Assembly (NCBI GenBank): GCA_964481255.1 | Contig: CAYZTZ010000003.1 | Coordinates: 1 to 64,000, forward strand | Reading direction: 5' to 3' | Length of the DNA: 64,000 nucleotides | DNA from: UBA6911 sp964481255 | GTDB taxonomy: Bacteria; Acidobacteriota; UBA6911 | Part shown: positions 53,194-61,081 of the stretch, one piece after another | How positions within the stretch are numbered: the stretch's first letter is position 1 | How the letters are laid out: each line of letters opens with the position of its first letter | Made by a program: the position numbers and the translations under genes | Notes under the pieces: model-generated | The model's database searches: none | Told to the model about the DNA's origin: nothing | The model's input: the letters and a program-made list of their open reading frames with translations, nothing else

Positions 53194-54195
53194 CTATCCC
53201 TTTCTGCATGGCGTTTCCGCTTCGCGCGGGCCGGCGGAGGCCTTCCCCTCGATGTTCCGAGTGCTTCGTATAATGTAGGGCGCCTTGCCCTGCGACTCAA
53301 AATAGGTCCGGATCACCAGTTCCGCGACGAATCCCATCAGAACAAACTGAACGCCCACCAGAAAAAGAAGGACTGCGAGAAGCAGGAGAGGGTTTCTGTG
53401 GGCTTTGACGCCTTGCCAGTATTTTTCAAACAGGGTCACCAGGGCGAATAGGAACCCCGCGGCGCAGGACAGCAGTCCGGCGCCGCCGAAGAAGTACATG
53501 GGCTTCGTGGAGTAGCTTCCGAGCATCTTAACCGTGATCAGGTCCATGAGGACCCTGAAGGTGCGCGACAGCCCGTATTTGCTGGCCCCGCGGCTGCGGG
53601 GGTGATGACGGACGGGGATCTCCGCGACCTTCGCCCCCGCCCATGAGGCGTAAATGGGGATGAAGCGGTGCATCTCCCCATAAAGCCGAATGTGTTCGAC
53701 GACTTCGCGCCGGTATCCCTTGAGGGTGCATCCGTAGTCGTGCAGATGCACGCCGCTGATCCGGGAGATGAGCCCATTGGCCACCCGGGACGGCAGCCTG
53801 CGGGTCAGCCACGGATCCTGGCGCTCTTTCCGCCAGCAGCTGACCACGTCATACCCTTCGCGAAGCGTATCCAGAACGGCGGGAATGTCGCGGGGATCGT
53901 TCTGCAAATCGGCGTCGATCGGGACCAGGATGCTTCCCGTCGCATAGTCGAACCCGGCGGCCATGGCCGCCGTCTGGCCGAAGTTCCTGCGGAAGCGGAT
54001 CACACGGATGCGGGGATTCACCGACGGCAGCGTCTCAAGATACTCGGCGCTCCCGTCGGTGCTCCCGTCGTCGACGAAGAGAACCTCGTAATCCTCCCCG
54101 GTCGGGTCCATGGCCTGGAGGATCGCCTCAAGGAGCGGTCCCAGATTGTCCCGCTCGTTGTAAACCGGGACGATGATGGAGATCTTCTCGCTCAT
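53194..54195 (-). CDS. Family 2 glycosyltransferase (polyprenyl-phosphate type)
   Basis: 333 residues with an N-terminal GT-A domain: ISIIVPVYNERDNLGPLLEA at the start, FVDDGSTDGSAEYL, NFGQTAAMAAGF and the PIDADLQNDP metal-binding motif. The HDYGCTLKGYRREV and SKYGLSRT segments are typical of DPMS/ArnC-like enzymes. The C-terminus has two hydrophobic segments (about 235-260 and 270-295). It probably transfers a sugar from a nucleotide donor to undecaprenyl phosphate at the inner membrane. The GT39-family gene two positions upstream would be a natural user of the product. ATG overlaps the preceding stop by 4 nt. Confidence 0.9.
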   Translation of the reverse strand: MSEKISIIVPVYNERDNLGPLLEAILQAMDPTGEDYEVLFVDDGSTDGSAEYLETLPSVNPRIRVIRFRRNFGQTAAMAAGFDYATGSILVPIDADLQNDPRDIPAVLDTLREGYDVVSCWRKERQDPWLTRRLPSRVANGLISRISGVHLHDYGCTLKGYRREVVEHIRLYGEMHRFIPIYASWAGAKVAEIPVRHHPRSRGASKYGLSRTFRVLMDLITVKMLGSYSTKPMYFFGGAGLLSCAAGFLFALVTLFEKYWQGVKAHRNPLLLLAVLLFLVGVQFVLMGFVAELVIRTYFESQGKAPYIIRSTRNIEGKASAGPREAETPCRKG

Positions 54196-55172
54196 GAAAA
54201 CTCTTTTTCCATGGCCGCCAGCGGCTCGAGGTCGGAACGGTTCCGGAAAAATATGTACACGATGCCTCCCGGCAGGGAGGACAGCACGATCATAATCGAG
54301 GAAAGCAGTCCGAGGGCTATGCAGGACGCGGCCGGAACGCCGATCGACTGGAACAGGCTCATGAATGCATATTCCCTCAGTCCCATCCCGTTCAGGCTGA
54401 TGGGGATCATGGAGATCAGGGTGATGACGGGGACGAATACGAAGAAATAGGCGAAAGGCACGTGCAGGCGCAGTCCGACCGCCAGGATCCATGTGGTGGA
54501 AATGACGATGAGCTGATTGATGAACGAAATGGCAAGCGACCAGACGAGCGCCGAGCGGTTGCGGCCCATGATCTGAAACGCCCCGGAAATCCTGTCGATT
54601 TTCGCCGCGATCCTCGAAAGCTTCAGGCGGAGGAGGAGACGGTTCAGCAGACGGTACAACGGCGGGGTGAAAAGCGCGACATTGCCGATGAGGAACGCGA
54701 AGAAGGCGCTCCACAGGATCAGGGACACGGGGATGCCGGGCACCGTCACGGGATAAATGGAAATGGCGACGCAGGCGATGATCATCATGGCCAGCATGCC
54801 CGCGTCCCGGTCCAGGAAAGTCGCGGCGAAACTCTGCGCATAGGCTTTCGAGGGCTTGCCGGCGTAGTACATCTTGACCACGTCGCCGCCGACCACCGTC
54901 GGGAAGGTCAGGTTGAAGAAAAGACCGATGCAATAGATGCCGAAGAGGTTGGCCACCGACGGCACCGCCATCAGGGGGCGCATCAGGATGCGCCATCGGA
55001 AAATACAGATAAAGTGGGCGATCCACAGGACCATGAATCCGGCGAGGAGCACCTCGGGTCTGGCGTTGCGCAGTGTGGCCCCGAACTGGTGAAAATCGAT
55101 GGAACGGAAAATGTAAACGAAAAGCGCTGCCGTAACCGCTATCTTGATGCCGGCGTATAGTTTGGCTTTCAT
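54192..55172 (-). CDS. MprF/AglD-type integral membrane protein (lysylphosphatidylglycerol synthase TM region family)
   Basis: 326 residues with about eight predicted hydrophobic helices and the conserved GLFFNLTFPTVVGGDVVKMYY near residue 84, diagnostic of the UPF0104/LPG-synthase transmembrane family. Members flip or transport lipid-linked substrates. The soluble aminoacyltransferase domain of full MprF is absent, so a flippase-like role in the surrounding lipid-sugar pathway is more likely than lysyl transfer. Both ends overlap the neighbouring genes by 4 nt. Confidence 0.87.
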   Translation of the reverse strand: MKAKLYAGIKIAVTAALFVYIFRSIDFHQFGATLRNARPEVLLAGFMVLWIAHFICIFRWRILMRPLMAVPSVANLFGIYCIGLFFNLTFPTVVGGDVVKMYYAGKPSKAYAQSFAATFLDRDAGMLAMMIIACVAISIYPVTVPGIPVSLILWSAFFAFLIGNVALFTPPLYRLLNRLLLRLKLSRIAAKIDRISGAFQIMGRNRSALVWSLAISFINQLIVISTTWILAVGLRLHVPFAYFFVFVPVITLISMIPISLNGMGLREYAFMSLFQSIGVPAASCIALGLLSSIMIVLSSLPGGIVYIFFRNRSDLEPLAAMEKEFS

Positions 55173-56959
55173 GACAGGGAACGGCCCCCGCGTTGGTCTT
55201 TCGCCGAATCCGGCCGATTGGACACCAAAAGCAGTTCCTCCTCAGGCAATGAATCCGCTCGCCGGAAAGCCCGCGTGCGCACCGCAAGACGCGGGCGGCG
55301 GTCCAGAACATGAAGAACGAGACGCCCGTCGGCGGCGAGGTCGCGGTAATCCTTATCGGTCAGAACGCAAAAAACCCGCCGGCCGGACTGGAACCGGCGC
55401 CGCATCTCCTCCGGCCGGATCTCCTGAAAAATTGGGCGCCGCAGATAAAAGGCCATACTGGGCAGCGCCGTCCTGTAATAACCCGCCTCGTCGTTCTCCT
55501 GCCATCGGGACTCGATGAGGCTGCAGAAGTGCCTGACCGGCCGATAGGGCTCCAGCGCCGGCAGATAATACAGGGAGCATAACCCGTAGAGCATTGTCAG
55601 GAAAGCCGCCAGCCCCTGAAAACATCGCGCCGTGCGGCCGCCAAGCGCGCTCCCCGCCGTCAGGACCGCGGCCGCTCCGATGAGGAGCGACGGAGCATAG
55701 TGTAGCACGGGAGGAAGGTTCGGCAAAAAGGAGCGCAGGCCGGCCGGCAGAGGAAGAAAGGCCGCCAGGAGAAGAAGGGACAGGACAAGAAACGCCCGGG
55801 ACCAGAGCGGTGAGGCGGACGGGGACGCCGGGCCGGACCCGGATTGCCCGGGATCCCGGATGTCTTTGCCGGGCGAGCCGGGTGCAAGACGTCGTTCCAT
55901 GATAATGCCGGCAAGAAGAACGGCGGCTGCCGGATACAGCGGCGCGATGTAATACTCCTGCTTGTTCCGGGATAGCGAAAACAGCAGAAACGTCAGCGCG
56001 CACCACGCGATCGGCAGACCGTAAGCCGGGCTTTTCAGAGGCGCCGTCCATTTGCGCCCCGCCCACAAGGCGTAGATCGCGAACAGGAACAGAACGGACC
56101 AGGGAAAAAAATCCATGGCGAAAACGGGAAGGTAATACAGGGGTCCCCGCGTCGGCCCCATGGAGGTGAGGGCGAATCGCTGCAGGTTATCCCGCATAAA
56201 AAACGGCGCAATATAGGTCCACCCGTGGGCTTTATAGATCAGCACGTGCCACGGGAGCACGACGGCGAGAAATATGCAAATCCCCATCCAGGGATGCGTC
56301 GCCGCAAAGCGGAACCTTCGAGCGTGGAGCGACCACGCGCCGTAGGCTCCGGCGGGAATAACGGCGGCGACGGGCCCCTTGGTCAGGAATCCCAGGGCGG
56401 CGCAAAAATAGACCATGGCCCAGTCCAGAGTCGTGTTCTTGCGCACGGCGCGCATGAGAAAAAACAGGACAGCCGTCAGGAAAAGAATCAGAAGGATGTC
56501 GATGGGCAGCCGGCGGGCCAGCACGAAAAAGCGCGGGGTGGTCGCCGTGACCGCCGCGGCCATGAGGGCGGCTGAAGGGCTGAACAGCATCCGGGCGATC
56601 CCATATACGAGGAACAGGGTCACGGTTGCCGCCGCCGCTCCGGGAATGCGCAGGGCGAATTCGCCGACCCCGAAAAGCTTATAGGAAAGCAGAACAGCCC
56701 AATAAGCCAGCGGGGGCTTTTGCGTGCGGGGCTCATTATTGAAGCGCGGGGCCAGGTAGTCGCCGGTAAGAAGCATTTCGCGCGGCGTTTCCGCGTAAAA
56801 AGCCTCGTTGGCGTCCCAGACTGAGGACTTGCCGAGGTTGATCCAGTACGGCAGGGCCGCGAAGAGAAGCAGGGCCGCGTGCACAACAGGGGCATGGAAC
56901 AGGCGGCGGAACTTTCCCGTCCTTTTTCCGCCCGCTGAATGTCGGAGTTCAGGCGTCAT
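55169..56959 (-). CDS. GT39-family (ArnT/PMT-like) membrane glycosyltransferase
   Basis: A 596-residue polytopic membrane enzyme. The N-terminal periplasmic loop has the family DANEAFYAETPREMLLTGDYLAP pattern with an acidic residue pair, followed by NEPRTQKPPLAYW. About eleven hydrophobic segments and a C-terminal soluble domain (about 470-596) follow. Such enzymes transfer a sugar from a polyprenyl-phosphate donor to lipid A or a protein. Together with the following flippase-like and GT2 genes it forms an operon in which each start overlaps the previous stop by 4 nt. Acceptor unknown. Confidence 0.87.
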   Translation of the reverse strand: MTPELRHSAGGKRTGKFRRLFHAPVVHAALLLFAALPYWINLGKSSVWDANEAFYAETPREMLLTGDYLAPRFNNEPRTQKPPLAYWAVLLSYKLFGVGEFALRIPGAAAATVTLFLVYGIARMLFSPSAALMAAAVTATTPRFFVLARRLPIDILLILFLTAVLFFLMRAVRKNTTLDWAMVYFCAALGFLTKGPVAAVIPAGAYGAWSLHARRFRFAATHPWMGICIFLAVVLPWHVLIYKAHGWTYIAPFFMRDNLQRFALTSMGPTRGPLYYLPVFAMDFFPWSVLFLFAIYALWAGRKWTAPLKSPAYGLPIAWCALTFLLFSLSRNKQEYYIAPLYPAAAVLLAGIIMERRLAPGSPGKDIRDPGQSGSGPASPSASPLWSRAFLVLSLLLLAAFLPLPAGLRSFLPNLPPVLHYAPSLLIGAAAVLTAGSALGGRTARCFQGLAAFLTMLYGLCSLYYLPALEPYRPVRHFCSLIESRWQENDEAGYYRTALPSMAFYLRRPIFQEIRPEEMRRRFQSGRRVFCVLTDKDYRDLAADGRLVLHVLDRRPRLAVRTRAFRRADSLPEEELLLVSNRPDSAKDQRGGRSLS

Positions 56960-57013
56960 CGGCTTGCTGGGGCCTCAGGGATCGGCGGCTCGCACCGCGC
57001 GGCCGCCGCATTA

Positions 57014-59515
57014 TTAAAAAAGCGACCGCTGCATTTCATCCAGGACCTCTTCGGCGGACCGCCGGCGCGGCCGTCCGGTCAGGTCGATATCTTTCTTTTC
57101 AAGGCGCTCCAGGATCTCGGAAGCCCTGTGCACCACTTCCCGGGGCATCCCGGCCAGGCGGGCCACTTCGATGCCGTAGCTTTTGTCGGCGGTTCCCGGC
57201 GTCACCTTGCGCAGGAAAACGATCTCTTTGCCGGCTTCCTGGGTCGCCATGCAGTAATTCTTTACTCCGGGATGGACGCGCGACATTTTGGTCAGTTCAT
57301 GGTAGTGGGTGGCGAAGAGAGTCTTGGCCCGGTGCGCAGCGTTTTGGACGAGATATTCGGCGATCGCCCATGCCAGGGAAAGGCCGTCAAAGGTCGCCGT
57401 GCCGCGGCCCACCTCGTCGAGCAGAATCAGGCTGCGCGGGGTGGCCGTGTTCAGGATATTGGCGGTCTCAATCATTTCCACCATGAAGGTGGAGCGCCCG
57501 CGCGCCAGGTTGTCCGAAGCGCCCACGCGCGTATAAATCCGATCCACGCATCCCAGGCGCGCCTCCTTCGCGGGAACGAAGGAACCCATCTGGGCCAGGA
57601 TGACGATAAGGGCCGTCTGCCGCAGGTAGGTGGATTTCCCCCCCATGTTCGGGCCGGTCAGAATCGTCAGCTGGTCGGTCGTCGAGTTCAGGTACAGGTC
57701 ATTCGGGATGAAGGGGCGGCTTTGCAGCTCGACGACCGGATGGCGTCCCTGCCGGATATAGATCTCATCGCCTTCGGTCAGCACGGGCCGGACATAGTCG
57801 TGCTCGACGGCGACCTCCGCCAGGGCCGTGTAAACGTCCAACTCTCCCAGGAGACGGGCGGTCGCCTGGACCCGCGCGCCGTGGGCTCCGACGGCCCTGC
57901 GAACCTCGGCGAAAATCTCCTTTTCCAGCGCCGCGATGCGCTCCTCAGCCCCCAGGATCTTCTCCTCATATTCCTGAAGCTCCTGCGTCACGAAACGTTC
58001 GCAGTTTGCCAGGGTTTGCCTGCGGATATAGTGGGGGGGCACGAGAGCGAGGTTGGGCTTGGTCACCTCGATGAAATATCCGAAAACCTGGTTGAATTTC
58101 ACCTTGAGGGACTGTATCCCCGTCTTCTGGCGTTCGCGCGTTTCCAGAGAGGCAATATATCCCTTTCCGCTGCGGCGTATGGAACGCAGCTCGTCCAGCT
58201 CGGGGGAATATCCGTCCCGCACGACACCCGGATCGTTCGGCGAAGCCGGCGGATCGTCGGAAATCGCGGACTCGATGAGGGCGACCGCGTCTTCAAGCGG
58301 ATCGAGTTTTTCCCGGATCTCGCCGAGCCGTGGCGCCCGGAACTCCTCAAGCAGGGAGCGAAGGGAGGGTATAACGCGCAGTGAATCGCGCAGGGCGAGA
58401 AGGTCGCGCGGCCCTGCGACGCCCAGGGTCACGCGGCTTATGAGACGCTCCAGGTCGTGAATTTCGCCCAGACGGCCCGCGAGCCGCCCCCGGGACTGGA
58501 TGCCGGAGACCAGGGCCTCGACGGCGTCCTGGCGACGCTCGATTTCCGCGACATCCAGAAGAGGCATCAGCAGCCAGGACTTCAGCAGGCGCGCCCCCAT
58601 GCCCGTCCGGGTCCGGTCCAGAAAGGAGAGAAGGGAGCTTTTTTTGGAGCCGTCCACGGCTTGAACCAGCTCCAGGTTGGCGACCGTGGATGCGTCCAGC
58701 TTCATGAATTCGGACGGCTGGAAAAAGCGCAGGGCCGCGACCTTTCCGAGTTGCGCGAGTTGGGAGTCGCGCAGGTAGTGGATCAGGGCCCCGGCCGCAC
58801 ACAGGGACAGCGACTGGCCTGCCGCCCCGAAGCCTTCGAGACTTGCGACGTTGAAATGCTCCAGAAGAAGGCGCTGCGCGTAGTCGAGATTAAAAACCCA
58901 ATCCTCGACAGGGCTGGCGACCCACGCGTCCGACCATTCGCGGATCAGCCTCTCATGGATTTCGCCGCCGGCCTGCGCGCCGAGGACAATCTCCCTCGGG
59001 GAGAATCGTGTCAGTTCATCGATCGCCTTTTGCCAGGCGTCGTCTCCCTGGAGCTCCACCGCAAGAAAATCCGCGGTCGAAAGGTCCATGAAGGCCAATC
59101 CAAAGCCCCGCTCGCCGGCATGCAGGCACGCCAGATAATTGTGGTCCTTGGGCTCCAGCAGCATTTCCTCTACGACGGTTCCGGGGGTCAGGATCCTTGT
59201 GACCTCGCGCCGGACCAGTTTTTTGGCGGTCTTGGGATCCTCCACCTGCTCGCAGATGGCGACCTTGTACCCCTTTTTCATCAGACGCGCGATATAGCCG
59301 TCGACGGAGTGATAGGGAACGCCGCACATCGGGATGGGGGCTCCGGTCTTATCGCGGTTGCGGGAGGTGAGGGTGATCTCAAGCTCGCGGGACGCCACCA
59401 CGGCGTCTTCGTAGAACATCTCGTAGAAATCGCCCAGACGGAAAAAGACCAGTTTGCCCGGGAAGCGGCGCTTGACCTCATGGTACTGCTTCATCATGGG
59501 GGTGAGGTCTTCCAT
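57014..59515 (-). CDS. mutS: DNA mismatch repair protein MutS
   Basis: Recognises mismatches and recruits MutL. The 833-residue protein has the mismatch-intercalating FYE in RLGDFYEMFYEDA near residue 25, the connector, lever and clamp domains, and the ATPase with TGPNMGGKSTYLRQ near residue 605. It also has the LVEMIETANIL-type segment, LLDEVGRGTATFDGLSLAWA and the His in FATHYHEL. ATG at 59515 has AAGGA 6 nt upstream and gives the normal N-terminus; the longer open frame is not coding. A near-consensus minus-strand promoter lies at 59700-59729, leaving a leader of about 180 nt. Divergent from tsaB. Confidence 0.97.
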   Translation of the reverse strand: MEDLTPMMKQYHEVKRRFPGKLVFFRLGDFYEMFYEDAVVASRELEITLTSRNRDKTGAPIPMCGVPYHSVDGYIARLMKKGYKVAICEQVEDPKTAKKLVRREVTRILTPGTVVEEMLLEPKDHNYLACLHAGERGFGLAFMDLSTADFLAVELQGDDAWQKAIDELTRFSPREIVLGAQAGGEIHERLIREWSDAWVASPVEDWVFNLDYAQRLLLEHFNVASLEGFGAAGQSLSLCAAGALIHYLRDSQLAQLGKVAALRFFQPSEFMKLDASTVANLELVQAVDGSKKSSLLSFLDRTRTGMGARLLKSWLLMPLLDVAEIERRQDAVEALVSGIQSRGRLAGRLGEIHDLERLISRVTLGVAGPRDLLALRDSLRVIPSLRSLLEEFRAPRLGEIREKLDPLEDAVALIESAISDDPPASPNDPGVVRDGYSPELDELRSIRRSGKGYIASLETRERQKTGIQSLKVKFNQVFGYFIEVTKPNLALVPPHYIRRQTLANCERFVTQELQEYEEKILGAEERIAALEKEIFAEVRRAVGAHGARVQATARLLGELDVYTALAEVAVEHDYVRPVLTEGDEIYIRQGRHPVVELQSRPFIPNDLYLNSTTDQLTILTGPNMGGKSTYLRQTALIVILAQMGSFVPAKEARLGCVDRIYTRVGASDNLARGRSTFMVEMIETANILNTATPRSLILLDEVGRGTATFDGLSLAWAIAEYLVQNAAHRAKTLFATHYHELTKMSRVHPGVKNYCMATQEAGKEIVFLRKVTPGTADKSYGIEVARLAGMPREVVHRASEILERLEKKDIDLTGRPRRRSAEEVLDEMQRSLF

Positions 59516-59680
59516 CGCGTTCCTTTCAAAACCCGGCATGTGCGAACCATGGCCGCGCGGACGCTCCCGCGGCCTGATGCAACGCTTGGACCGATTGCGA
59601 GGGGGAACTTGCACGGCGCGCGGATGAACAGGGCGCCCGCGGATCCCTTCGCCGAAGGTGCCGGCTCCGGACACAAATCC

Positions 59681-59709
59681 TTGTATATAAAGAGGCTGCA
59701 GTATATAAT
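59681..59709 (+). promoter_or_regulatory. Predicted promoter of tsaB-rimI
   Basis: TTGTAT (59681-59686), a 17-nt spacer and a perfect TATAAT (59704-59709). The leader to the ATG at 59729 would be about 12 nt and lacks a Shine-Dalgarno sequence. It overlaps the divergent mutS promoter. Confidence 0.55.
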
Positions 59710-59729
59710 CCGCTCCCTTTAATTGTCAA
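59700..59729 (-). promoter_or_regulatory. Predicted promoter of mutS
   Basis: On the minus strand a perfect TTGACA (59729-59724) is followed after 18 nt by TATACT (59705-59700). The -35 box overlaps the tsaB start codon region and the -10 box overlaps the tsaB -10, so the two polymerases would exclude each other. Confidence 0.6.
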
Positions 59730-60439
59730 TGACGATGCGTTCGAGATTCGCGCCCAGAATACTGGCTTTCGATACCGCCTCTGCACGCTCCCACGTGGTC
59801 CTGATGGAGGGGCGCGACGTGGCCGGCGAACTCCGGCTGAACGCGCCCGAAACGCATTCGACGGTTCTGCTGAGCTCCATCGATTTTTTGCTGGGACGTT
59901 TGGGATGGACGCTGCGGGATGTGGCGCTGGTGGTGGCGGGGACCGGGCCCGGATCGTTCACGGGGATTCGCATCGGCATGGCGACGGCATTGGGGATCGC
60001 GCAGTCCCTCTCGATCCCGATGGCGGGCGTCTCCAGCCTGGACGCTCTGGCGCATCAGGTCGCGTCGACAAAGGGGCGGGTCGCGGTCCTTCTGGATGCC
60101 CGGCGGTCCCAGGTGTTCTACCGGGAATACGTCTGCGGCCTGGGCAGGATCCGCCCGGTCCAGAAGCCAACGCTTCTTTCCGTTTCGGATCTTGAACATT
60201 GTCTCGCAGGCAGGCATTTATATATGGTCGGGGACATGGGGATTTTTCGATCCGAACGGGTTGGAGCGCCGGCCTGCGGCTGGCCCCGATGGATCGACGC
60301 GGATCTGTTTCTGGCGGACGACATGGCCCGTCTGGCCCTGTCGAAAAAGCGCACCTGGCGATCCGGCGATTTTTTAACGTTTGAACCTTTGTATATAAGG
60401 CCTCCGGATGCTCTCAAAAGCCGACCTCGAAAACGCTGA
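59729..60439 (+). CDS. tsaB: tRNA threonylcarbamoyladenosine biosynthesis protein TsaB
   Basis: Partner of TsaD and TsaE in making the universal t6A37 modification of ANN-decoding tRNAs. The 236-residue protein has the ASKHA fold with ILAFDTASARSHV near the start, the VAGTGPGSFTGIRIGMATAL signature near residue 70 and LLDARRSQVFYREY near residue 120. The start is ambiguous among TTG 59723, ATG 59729 and ATG 59735, all without a Shine-Dalgarno. rimI begins inside its last codons at 60408, a common tsaB-rimI arrangement. Confidence 0.93.
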   Translation: MTMRSRFAPRILAFDTASARSHVVLMEGRDVAGELRLNAPETHSTVLLSSIDFLLGRLGWTLRDVALVVAGTGPGSFTGIRIGMATALGIAQSLSIPMAGVSSLDALAHQVASTKGRVAVLLDARRSQVFYREYVCGLGRIRPVQKPTLLSVSDLEHCLAGRHLYMVGDMGIFRSERVGAPACGWPRWIDADLFLADDMARLALSKKRTWRSGDFLTFEPLYIRPPDALKSRPRKR

Positions 60440-60905
60440 GCGCGCGATGCATTACTATTTGGCGCGCCTGTCTGTAAACGATATCCCGTCGCTCGAGCCT
60501 CTGGAGGACGAGGTCGGGCTGTCATTCTGGGGCCGGGACAATTACCGGAGGTTTCTGGAGGATTTCCCCGAATACTTCGGCTGCAAGGCCATGGCGCAGA
60601 CGGGGACGGGTCCGGCAAGCCTTGCGGGGTTCGTTTTCGCCCGCTCGGTCAGCGAGAACCTTGAGATACTCAAGCTCGGAGTTCTCCCAGTGTGCCAGCG
60701 CCGGGGCATCGGGACACAACTGATGGAGAACGCCTACGCCGAAGGCATCCGGCGCGGCTGCAGCCGGTGCTTCCTGGAAGTTAGGAAATCCAATCTCAAA
60801 GCCATTCAATTCTATTACCGCCAGGACTTCCGGGTCGCCGGGACGCGCCTCAACTACTACACCGATCCGGTCGAGGACGCCTGGATCATGGAGCGTCGAT
60901 TATAG
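60408..60905 (+). CDS. rimI: Ribosomal-protein-alanine N-acetyltransferase-like GNAT protein
   Basis: 165 residues of the GNAT fold with the acetyl-CoA-binding loop CQRRGIGTQLMENA near residue 100 and a C-terminal KSNLKAIQFYYRQDFRVAG typical of RimI, which acetylates the N-terminus of ribosomal protein S18. The overlap of about 32 bp with tsaB on the same strand implies coupled translation. Substrate is inferred from context and similarity only. Confidence 0.9.
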   Translation: MLSKADLENAERAMHYYLARLSVNDIPSLEPLEDEVGLSFWGRDNYRRFLEDFPEYFGCKAMAQTGTGPASLAGFVFARSVSENLEILKLGVLPVCQRRGIGTQLMENAYAEGIRRGCSRCFLEVRKSNLKAIQFYYRQDFRVAGTRLNYYTDPVEDAWIMERRL

Positions 60906-60994
60906 AGTTTCCGGGCCGGGGCCGGTTTCGCCGCCGGAGTTCCGGTCGGACGCCCCGAGGCCCTCGCCATCGCGAAGGCCGCATCGAAAAAGCT

Positions 60995-61022
60995 TTGGTC
61001 GCGATGGCATTTTAGCTATTAT
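60995..61022 (+). promoter_or_regulatory. Predicted promoter of the solute-binding lipoprotein gene
   Basis: TTGGTC (60995-61000), a 16-nt spacer and TATTAT (61017-61022), placing the start of transcription within or next to the hairpin 61024-61039. Confidence 0.45.
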
Positions 61023-61023
61023 A

Positions 61024-61039
61024 CCTGCCTGTCGGCAGG
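61024..61039 (+). promoter_or_regulatory. Perfect hairpin at the predicted transcription start
   Basis: CCTGCC-TGTC-GGCAGG is a perfect 6-bp stem with a 4-nt loop, 2 nt after the -10 box. As DNA it could be an operator; as RNA it would be a 5'-end hairpin. Which is unknown. Confidence 0.4.
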
Positions 61040-61081
61040 GGACTTGGAGTTGGCGGCTATAACCCCGAAGGAGGTCGAGTC

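Noticed and set aside
53190..53300. Longer yqeC frame starting at 53300
   Set aside because: It would overlap the upstream glycosyltransferase by more than 100 bp; the TTG at 53189 has a well-placed AGGGA and fits the family start.
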